Below are positions 32,001 through 42,598 of a DNA stretch of 64,000 nucleotides, piece after piece. The number at the start of each line of letters is the position of its first letter. The stretch's first letter is position 1. A program made the translations under genes and the position numbers. A model generated the notes under the pieces. The model searched no databases. It was not told where the DNA came from and worked only from the letters and a program-made list of their open reading frames with translations. The DNA comes from Persicaria tinctoria (Eukaryota; Streptophyta; Magnoliopsida; Caryophyllales; Polygonaceae): assembly GCA_037127255.1 (NCBI GenBank), contig JBANSL010000009.1, positions 2,352,001 to 2,416,000 on the forward strand, given 5' to 3'.

Positions 32001-35000
32001 CAACTCAGAACTCATCTCCATCAAGCTCATTATCTGAATCACCTCCAAGAAGATTTAGATCTCTTGCTGAAATTTATGAAAGTTGTGGTTTTGCTTTGCT
32101 TGCTGCTGAGCCATCATGTTTTGAAGAAGCAGACAAAGAAAGTCATTGGAAAGGTGCTATGAAAGAGGAGATGAGATCCATTCAAAAGAATGATACATGG
32201 AGTCTAGTGGAACTTCCTCAAGGGAAGAATGTAATTTGACTAAAGTGGGTTTTCAGAACCAAGTTCAAAACCGATGGAAGTGTGCATAAGCACAAGGCAA
32301 GACTAGTGGCCAAGGGTTATGCTCAGCAGGAGGGGATTGATTTTGAAGAGACTTTCTCACCAGTAGCAAGGCTTGAAACCGTGAGAGTTGTGCTTGCCTT
32401 AGCTGCACAATGGGAGTTGCAGGTGTTTCAGCTTGATGTGAAATCAGCTTTTCTGAATGGAGAATTGCAAGAAGAAGTGTATGTTGAACAACCCTAGGGA
32501 TTTGTGAAAGAAGGTGATGAAGGGAAAGTCTACAGGCTACACAAGGCGCTCTATGGCTTGAAACAAGCTCCGAGAGCTTGGTACAGTAGGATTGATTCAT
32601 TCTTTTTGAAAAATGAGTTTGAAAGGAGTGAAAGTGAGCCTACTTTATATGTGAAGAAGAGAGGCAAAGAATTTATTGTGGTTTGCCTCTATGTGGATGA
32701 CATCATCTACTTTAGTTCTTCAAAGGAGATGCTGAGCAGCTTTAAGAAAGACATGATGAATGAGTTTGAGATGACGGATTTGAATCTGTTGCAATACTTC
32801 CTGGGTTTAGAAGTGCTGCAGAAGAATGATGGTGTCTTTATCTATCAAGAAAAGTATGCAAGAGATTTACTCAAGAAATTTCATATGGAGGGTTGTGATG
32901 TTGCATATACTCCAATGAATACAAATGAAAAGCTTCAAAGAGAGGATGGAACAGGATGTGCAGATGAGAGGTTGTATAGAAGTTTGGTTGGTGGTCTAAA
33001 TTATCTCACACACACAAGGCCTGATATAGCTTATTGTGTGAGTTTCGTGTCTAGATTCATGCACAATCCAACAAAGCAACACCTTGGAGCAGCAAAGAGA
33101 ATTCTCAAGTACGTGGCTGGCACATTGAAGTATGGGTTATGGTATGAGAAAGTGGAGAATTTCAAGCTGCAAAGCCACACAGATAGTGACTGGGCAGGGT
33201 GTTTGGATGACCGAAGAAGCACCTCAGGATCTGTATTTAGTCTTGGATCAGGGCCAATCAGCTGGAGCTCAAAGAAACAAGACAAAGTGGCACTATCATC
33301 CTCTGAAGCTGAGTATGTTGCTGCTGGAGCTGCTGCTAGACAGGCTTTGTGGTTGAAGAAGTTGTTGAATGATCTAGGCTGTGTTCAGAAGGATGCTACT
33401 GCGCTATGGTGTGATAACAGATCAGCAATTTCCATAACTAAGAACCCTGCATTCCATGCAAGGACAAAGCACATAGATGTGCAACATCATTTCATACGAA
33501 AGCTTGTATCCAAGGGAGATGTTGTGCTCATGTTTTGTGGCACAAATGAGCAGGAGGCTGACATGTTTACTAAAGCCTTATGTGCAGCAAAGCATCAGTT
33601 CTTCCTATAGAGGATAGGAATGAAGAAGCTTGAATCAAGGGGAGGTGTTAAGATGTGATGTGATTCAAGCTCAGATTATATAAGTCAGTTGCTGTCATAG
33701 AAGTTGGGTGAGTTAGTTATGTTTTGTGTCCAGCAGAAGTTAGTTTTCTTTTGTGTCCCACTACCTAGGTTGATGTTAGTGGTAGTAGTGGTAGTTTTCT
33801 CTTTATCAAGCAGTTGTGTTTATTCAAGTATGTAAGGGGAATGTTTTTCAGTTTTCAATTTAGGTGTGAGGCAATTCAGAAAGTGTGTGTGTTGTGTGTT
33901 AAGAGCTCTTCACCTCTAAACTGCCATTTGAAGGTTGAGTAATCTGTGTGAATTGCCAACAATATCTTCACATTAATGTTTTTGTTTTTTTTAAGGGACC
34001 AGCGGACTCATCATTGGTTCAATAGTATTAATTCTGTCATTGATTCTCATCAGCCTTCGTTTTTGTCTGCGGAATCCACATAACGAACTCCTTGGTAATT
34101 GCTTGGTAAAAACTAACGAAAGATAGTTTTGAAACTAAACTTTGCAGTGAAATACCCCACAATATTTCATGTTATTTAAATTGGATAAATTTAAATAAAA
34201 GTATATTGTAGTAATATGAGGTTGTATGAGTATAGAGAATTATTTATTCTCTAGCCTGCACATTTATATTTAAATAAAAGCGTCTCTTGACATTTTGGGA
34301 ATTTTGAACCCAAAGGATATATTTAATTTTACCTTATGATATTTTATAAAGTTAAATAAATAGTTATTTAATTTTATAATATTATTTAAGGGTATAAAAT
34401 ATAATCTGCGAGGTTAAGTATATAAGTATATATATATATACTAACGGAAGTCTGTACATATAGTATCTATATACATATACTAAAACCGATGCATTGTTGC
34501 CTGCGTGGCGGCTTGTGAATGAATATGCTTACGTGGCGGCACGTGAGTGCATCTCGCAAAACCTTCTCCCGTAAAAAAGGAAATATAATAAAAATAATAA
34601 GATAATTCTAATCTATATAATTAAAAATAATTATTTTATTTTACCATTAACTAATATAATTGAATAGATGGAATATCTTATAAAAGAGTATATATTATAT
34701 AAGGAAATAACTATATCAATATAATTAAAGGCAATAATAGTAATAAATTTGGCATATACCGATATACAAATTGCCATATAAGTGTATCTCCAACTGGATT
34801 ATAAATAATCTATCCAATGGACGGTTTATATATAGATTACACTATATGGACGGGACCCAAAAAAGACATTAGGTTCACCCAATTTCCATAGAGACGAATT
34901 TTATGGCGGGTCTTTGGGGTCTAGGCGGGTCTTGGTGACCTTGAAGGCCTTGGTGGAGGGATGACGTAAGGGGTTTAGGCGGGAGTCTAAGCTGGACTTG

Positions 35001-38000
35001 AAGGGTTTTCTTAGAACAATGATCATAATTACCAAAAATATTAATAGATACATAGTAGTAATTATTTGATAGCTGTTATCGATTATTTTTGGTGGAAAGA
35101 ATTAATTATTTCATAATTATTTTATTTATATATATACTATTTTTCAAGAGAATGAGTTATTTAGATCTAGATTAAGTTTAATCTTATATTTTCAGTTATT
35201 AGTTTAAATATTATAATGTAATTCATATTTATTTATTTATTTTCATATTTATAATATGATTTTTTTATAGATAATTAATGTAATTTTATAATATTGTGTT
35301 AAAATATTCCCGTGCACGGGACGGGACATACACTAGTATAGGTATATATTATATACGTACACATACGTATGCATTATATATTCTATATACGTACATATAT
35401 TATACATATGTATGTATGCTAGGTGTGTATCTATATATATCATATATATATATATACACTACATTAGTTTTTCTAAAGACAAGTCAGATGGGCCTAAGGC
35501 CCAATCTCTTCTTCATCCCAGCCCAGCTCACTCCTCCTTGAGTCAAGGTTGACCGGGTTAACCGAGTTTACTCGGCCGAGTGGAGTGAGTCAACTCCGTC
35601 TTCAAGCTATGGAAGGCTATATTCAAGCTTGCAATTAAGCGACGGTTACGTCCCACTAATTGAAGAAATCAGTGCCCAGTAAATGCTATAGATAAGGACG
35701 GTGTTCTGGAAGCTTCAATCGATAGAATCCCATTGATGTCTCCGGTGAATCATTAACGTAATCCTCCCCCGTTTCGCGAAGTTTTCGGGCGTAACGGTCG
35801 AGTTTAGGGGTGTGCAGAAAAACCCGAAACCGAAAACACGACACGATAATGACACGAACCGAGAAAACACGATTCTAAACGATTCATGTTCGGGTCGGGC
35901 AAATCACCCTATCGGGTACCCGACACGAACCGTTTAAATTTTTTTTTTTTAATTTTAGGTTAGGAAGTATAATACTAGAATAAATAAAATCCTATTGTAT
36001 CAATAAGTTCTGCTAGCTCACCTGGTTCCATATATCCGCGTGAATTAGCTAATTGCCGACAGTCCCAGGTTCGATTCCTTGCGGGCGCGCTTATTTTTAA
36101 TTTTTTGTGAGGGCTGAGAGCTAAACCCTAATACCTCTATCTGTCCACTGTCTTTTTTTTTATCAATCCCGACGCGCGCTTATTTTTAATTTTTTGTGAG
36201 GGCTGAGAGCTAAACCCTAATACCTCTATCTGTCCACTGTCTTTTTTTTTATCAATCCCGACGCAGCCTCCACTCTCCAGTACTCCAGTGAAACACCATA
36301 GTTCTCAATCGCCATTCGCAGCCTCTCTTGAGTCTTGAGTCTCGTCCTCGTCATAGTATTTGTGATGTCTGATTGTCTGCTCTCCTTTACTCCATTAGTG
36401 GCAGTGCTCTTGAGTGTTGGAAAATCGAAATTTCGATTAGGGTTTGCCGGTTTAGAAATCGATTTGCTTTATTTTTGCTCTTTCAACTTAAATGTTTTGG
36501 ATTGAATACTTCTAAATTCACTCTTACATTTACAGTAGCCTAAGAGGGAGGAATATTAATGATGTTTCGGTTTGAATGTATAGGTTTTATTATATTAACT
36601 GATTATAACCTTCACTTTATTTGTTTTGTAGGATTCTAATATGAAAAATGTTGAACAAATCTTGAGTGATGATGAGTCTCTTAGTGGTGATACGATGACG
36701 GAGCCCGAGATGGAGGAATCTGAAGGCATGGAGCAATCGACCGCCAAATCGAAGAAACTAAGTATTGAGCAAGTATTGAGCAACCACAATCTTTGGTTTA
36801 TATTTAACTATATTAACTTTGCTTTAATATTTTTAATGTGTTAAACTTAAAACTTATAGGAATGAAGGAACTAAGTATTGAGCAACCACAATTCATGATC
36901 GAGGAAGATTATGACTATTAGCTTGTACTTGATAGCCTCCGAGTCTCCGAGCATGTGAAAAACTAGAAAAAAGGTAATTTAAGTTTTGCTACTTATTAAG
37001 ATTGTTGTTCATCATACATATTATACCCCTTTAACTTTATTTTTTCAACTTTATGTATGGATTGTTGTAGTGCTGCGTTTCGAGGCTTCGATGCTACTTT
37101 TGGGACCTTTGGGTTGTGCTACAACGTTCCTACTTCGTTTAGAACTTATGTATGGATTTATGTTTGACCTTATCTATGGATTTATGTAAGAACTTATGTA
37201 TGGATTTATGTTTGTGTTGAATGTTGATCATTCATATTTTTTTTCATAAAAAAAAATAGTAGCCAGGGTTTATGTCTGTCCAGGTACTGCACATGTAATG
37301 GAAATATGGAATCCATATTTCCAATTTCCATCCATATTTCCATATAATATTATTATGGAATGGCCTATGCAATTTTTTTTTTAAGTTGTTGTACACAGTA
37401 CGCATGTATGCAATATATATATATACACTAGTGTAGGCCCCGTCCCGTGTACGGGGAATACATTAATATAATATTATAATAATTTAGATAGATTTTAATA
37501 AATAAAAATCATAATAATCTAAATATAAGTAATTTTTCCAGCAAAAAATAATATAAATATAAATAAAATCAGTTCGATAGATTATATATAATCTAAATAT
37601 CTTTTATTTAAATTATCTCAAAATATAAATAAAATTCGCATTTATAAGGTAAAAAGTTCTTTTTTCTAATCTAACATTAATTGAATCTCATGTAATTTAA
37701 TAGATAACTGATTTTTTAAAATATTTTAATATTTTTTTTATTAAATATATATTTTACTAAAATAGCTACGCACATATGGATTGTGGCTACATAATATTTT
37801 TATAAATCATTTTAGGCTAAAAAAAATATAAATATAAATGAAATAAAAATGATTAAATAATTAATTTTTAGAGAAATAATTTTGTCACCAAAAAATAATC
37901 CAGGTATAAATAAAATAGCACCTATAAAATACTGCATATTTATCTATTAATATAAATAAAATATATAGATTAGAACTATATAATTATTTTTATTAGATTT

Positions 38001-41000
38001 CCTTTTTTACGGGAGAAAGTTTTGCGAGACGCATTCACGTGCCGCCACGTAGGCAGATTCACTCACACGCCGCCACGTAGGCACCAATGCATCGGTTTTA
38101 GTATATGTATATAGATATATTTTTTGATGAAGTTGCAGTGTACAGGTCAAAACTACATAGTGACAGAACAGACAGAAAAAAAAAAAAGCGGTTCGTGTCG
38201 GGTACCCGGGTATTCGACATGGAACCGGATACCCTAACCGTGTCGGGTACCCGGGTTTAGGCGGTTCGGATACGGTTCGGGGTATTTGGGCTTAACGGTT
38301 CCGGATACCCGACACGGTTAACCGGTTCGTGTCGGGTACCCGGTTATGCACACCCCTGGTCGAGTTAATGGACGAATTACACCGCAATAATCAGTGCAAT
38401 TAATCTGGGTAGTTAATTCGGACATAATTGCGTCGTTAATTGGTGTTTATCCGCTCCGAGTGAGCTCGGTGTAAAAAGGGAGCACCCTCTACCTTTCCGA
38501 GTGCAATTCATCCGTCTCACTCACAATCTGAGCTCTTCTCATATTCCATTGTGTTCCTTACATTCCCAGAAGCAATTCTATTTCAACAATTTGTTAAACT
38601 ACATTCAAAATCCAAAACCCCCAAATTTGCTCCGCCCTCTTCACCGTCGTCGGACCACCGGTACGCCGCCTTGCCACCACCGTGTCGATCGGAGTTCCAC
38701 CGCCTGAGTTCGGAGCCACCATCCACGGAAGTCGGAGCTACCGAGCTAGTTGCGTCGAGCCACCGTGGTTTCCTTCCAGTAGCAGGTGAAGTTTACAAAT
38801 GGCCGCCACGGTTCGGTGAAAAAGAAGCACTTATTACACAAACTAACCCCTACTTTCTGTTTCTATAATAATTGCCCTTTTCTAAGTTATAAAAATCACA
38901 GATTATGGCTGTAATTTTTATTTGGATTAAATAGTTGATTAATATCTTTATTCCTTTGAATTGCAGCCTTTCACCAACCTCCTTACTCGCACACTCCAAC
39001 GCAAGTCTTTCAAGAGGTGGGTAGTGGTCTTATTTAACGACTTTGGCTCATTCCATTTGTGTTATAAATTGAATAAAAGTCGTATTTGACCAAAATACCA
39101 CCTAGCAAATATCTTTCGTTGTGTGTTGTGATTTTGGTGTAGATTCGTTCGACGCCACCAAATTCAACCGTATAAATTCCCCGATTCAAGAACAACAAGA
39201 AGGCAAGTGACAATCTGAGCATTTCCGCTCACTTGGTACCTTCGTGTCTTGTTGTTTTCTTTCCTTGACATGCATGCCAACTCGATTAAAAATAAATTAC
39301 AATCACTTGCTTTGTGTAATTTATTTATCCGTTCTTTTGGAATTGGCATGTAACCGGGTAATGTTATTATTCGAACTTATTATAAAATAATAACGTAGAT
39401 ACCCGCTTTATAAAAATGCATGATTTATTCTTTATCCTTTCATGCAATTTATTAGGTATGTAAAATGCCTTTATTTATGTTTCATGCATGTTATTTATGG
39501 TCTTGGCATCCATTTTACTTTTATTAAAATGGATTAATTTTCATGCGTGATCACCTAGGTGTTGGCCTTAATCACTAGTTAACAATGTGTTGGAATAGTA
39601 GTACGTGGAACTCAATTGCATCAAGAGTAAATACACATAAAAGCTTATTAGTATAATGCAAGGTCGGGGCCGTTATTCCCCGGTCTAAAAGTTTCATGAA
39701 ACTAACACATTCCGAATGCGCACATATACATATCATTTAATCGGAATGTTACACTACCAAATAAAAAGGTTTTAGGTCGTGTCCACTTTAGTAAGTGGGG
39801 CCGGTATCATTATTCAAAAATTTGTTTCTTTACAAAGAAATAATGTTAAACTATGCAATGTGAGATAGTGAGTGAATAATATTTATTCATTTGACCAAAG
39901 TTTTTGTTTAGACTTGATATCGGGGGACACGAAGTCAACCCTGTTCCCACTCCTAATAGTAGGCTCTCCCTAACGTCTAGGTAACTACTAGCGGGGCGGA
40001 TTTGGGCCACACGGAGTACCTCATAATCCGATATCAAGCCCGAACTTAATAAGAAATATGTTTTCATGGTGATCATAAAACGCATTTCTAAAGCTATATC
40101 ATATCCTATCCGTAATCGGGATATGGTTCCTATGGTGCTCGTCACCTACTTCACTTTCTCATTCAACCCTTCGGGGTTATCCGTGTCCTAGAAGTCGTGT
40201 CATTAATTCACCAACCCACTAAAATACTCTAATAATCGCATTTGGATTTAAATTCACACCATTAAAGGTCAATGGTTTTAAATCCGAAGAAGTCCCAGTT
40301 TTGAGCCGTCATTTGCTAGTTCTCGCGAACTAACCGTCCTTTCTTTTGGATGGTTGGTATCCCTCGGATATCAGGCCATGACCCGCATGTCTAGGGTAAG
40401 CGTGTTGTCATCGAAGGTTGGGCATTTGAATCCGGAATCATCTTCTTTTATGACTTTACTTTCTTAGTCGTTTGTATAGGATGTTTTAATAATGTAAAAG
40501 ATATGAATTCGCTGGTTTGGTTTATGAACTTTTTATTTGCTAAGACTTGGTTTAATATTTTGATGTAATAAATTATGGTTTGATGCATCTTTTTATAAAG
40601 ACTTCCGCTATTATATTTTATACTTGTATCATCTTGTTTATGGGAGCATGGTAACATGTTCCTATAAGCCTAAGGTAGTTAGGAAGGCATTTCCGTCCAA
40701 ATAACTACTGGCGTTGTATCATCCTCTAGTTTTAAAAAGGGGGTGTTACATGCAGTGGCATCCAAAATCTAACAAAAGATGGCTTTGTTTCAGTTGTTGG
40801 AAGAGAAAACGAGGTAGAATGTGCCAAGCAATTTGATGTTGAAACTATCAAGTTGGCAACCTCAAACTTCGCCATTGTAAACTGGCTTGGAGAAGGACGA
40901 TTTGGTGTCGTTTACAGGGTAATATCATTCACTTTCTTCTTACTAATTATACACCTACCAGTCGGTGCGATCATTTAGGAATTTTCTTAAGGTGGGCTAA

Positions 41001-42566
41001 AAAAAAGTGAGAAATTTTTTGTCACATATATGTAGGGGTGTTATTCGAGTCGAACGAGTCGAGCTTTGTATGTTCAAACTTGTTCTTTTGTTAAACGAGC
41101 TCGAACCGAGCCGAACCTAATTTTTAAACGAGTTTTTTTATTTTGTTCAAGCTTGGCTGGTTTAGGAAATGAACGAGCTTGAGTCAAACTTTTTTTGAGC
41201 TGTAAGTAGTTCTACTTAGTTATAACATGTTAACCTAAAGAAAATTTTAGAAATTCAATAGAATCCAAGTTATTCGAACAAGCCGAGCTTTCAACCGAGC
41301 TTAAAATTTTGTTCAAGTTCGGCTTGTTTAAATAAGTGAACGAGATCGAGTCGAGATTTTTCGAGCCGAGCTCGAGCTATTCAATCTATCTATACAAACC
41401 TAAAAGCAGAAGCAAACTTCTCCTACATGGCTTCACCAAATGCTTGGAATCCACGTGTCAAAAGGAGGGAGCATCCCTTCCTTATTTCAGCTATTAGTAC
41501 CTCCATGTCACCTTCTAACAAATCAAATTTACGCTGAACGTGGCTGGAAACTGCTCAAAGAGAAAGTGGGTTAGTGGCCATGTCATCCCCGCAACCTCTC
41601 ATAACTGTGTATCGGCTGATAACTTTTTGCTCTCCAGTCTCCACTCTCCCACCCACGTTCTTTCAGATTTCAGAGCGGGTACTACTTTTTCAGAAACGGT
41701 AATAGATTTGCCGCACAAACCCTAACCCGCTTTCTCCAGTAACAACTAATTCTGGGAGAGATGGGGAGCGACATGGAGATGGAGAGCGACATGGAGATGG
41801 AGAAGGCAAGTGCTCCGGCAAGCTCCCCCACAACCAGCGCATCACCTGGCGCCGAGATTCCGCCTCTTCGACGGCGCCTCCGCCCACGTAACCCCCACCT
41901 TCCTCTGTTTTTAAATCATCTCTCAAACCGAAAGAAAAAGGTCTCAGCTTTGTCCAATTTCGCAGGTCGATTTGGTCGGAGGCTACTATGGCGTCGGCGT
42001 TAACGTCAAATTTGGCTTCCCGATGGCGTTCACGATTACAATTATGTCATGGAGCGTCATCGAATTTGATGGATTGATGAACAACGAGCTCCAGAATGCT
42101 AAAAAAGTTGTCCGGTGGACCACCGACTACCTCCTCCATAGTCTCCACTGTTAGCATTATATTATTTATACATGTACAGTTACCATTGTACCCTTAGGGT
42201 TTTCACCCATTGATATATATACAGGAGTAGGCCTCTGAGATCCGTCAAGGACTCAGTTCTCCAAACACTTACATGGTATCAGAGTCGTCGATGTGGGTGA
42301 TGACGTCGTGAGCCTTACAGGCGGTTTGGAAGAGCTCCGCCCATGTGTGGTATTGGACCTTTTTAAGATCTAGGGTTAGGGGAATTTGATTTTTGATGTT
42401 GGTGACGGATTGAGCGGAGTGAAAGGGGTTTTGTGGTGGTGGTGGAGGGTTAGGGTTGGGTGGAATGGGGTTGGGGTTGATTGGGTTGATAATCTCGTCG
42501 GTAGACATCGAGAAGGGGTGGGAGATTGCGGCGGAAGGGAGAAAGGAGGAACAAGGGGGCGGCGGC

Positions 42567-42598
<32 letters not shown>

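Larger units (their letters stand above)
29166..33961 (+). mobile_element. Ty1/copia retrotransposon, 4.8 kb, full length
   Basis: LTRs 29166-29486 (321 bp) and 33646-33961 (316 bp) differ by one short indel and about five substitutions. Perfect ATATC duplications lie at 29161-29165 and 33962-33966. The primer site TGGTATCAGAGC (29490-29501) and polypurine tract TCAAGGGGAGG (33635-33645) are in place. It sits inside intron 1 of the receptor-like kinase, in the same orientation. Confidence 0.95.
35805..38358 (+). mobile_element. hAT-type DNA transposon, 2.55 kb, non-autonomous
   Basis: Ends are TAGGGGTGTGCA and, reverse complemented, CAGGGGTGTGCA, flanked by perfect 8-bp GTCGAGTT at 35797-35804 and 38359-38366. 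Both subterminal regions are packed with short repeats (GGGTACCCG, CGACACG, CGGTTCG), as expected for hAT transposase binding regions. A Helitron (37428-38115) and duplicated DNA lie within. A small acidic frame at 36641-36844 ([17 protein letters not shown]) may be a leftover transposase N-terminus; no dimerisation domain is seen. Confidence 0.88.
34148..40750 (+). mobile_element. Solo LTR (chromovirus/gypsy-like), later filled by a Helitron and a hAT element
   Basis: Starts TGAAATACCCCAC and ends GGGGGTGTTACA, imperfect inverted ends typical of plant Ty3/gypsy LTRs. It is flanked by perfect TGCAG at 34143-34147 and 40751-40755. Subtracting the nested elements leaves about 3.2 kb. There is no internal gag/pol, so it is a solo LTR left by unequal recombination. 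A GTAAAAAGG box near 38472 and a Cys/Pro-coding-like GC-rich stretch (38640-38800) resemble the promoter and transcribed part of such LTRs. Removing it restores a 91-bp intron of the host gene. 38870-40740 has no gene. Confidence 0.72.

Noticed and set aside
35296..35541. Plus-strand Tyr/Ile-rich frame
   Set aside because: It arises from TA-rich simple sequence downstream of a Helitron end.
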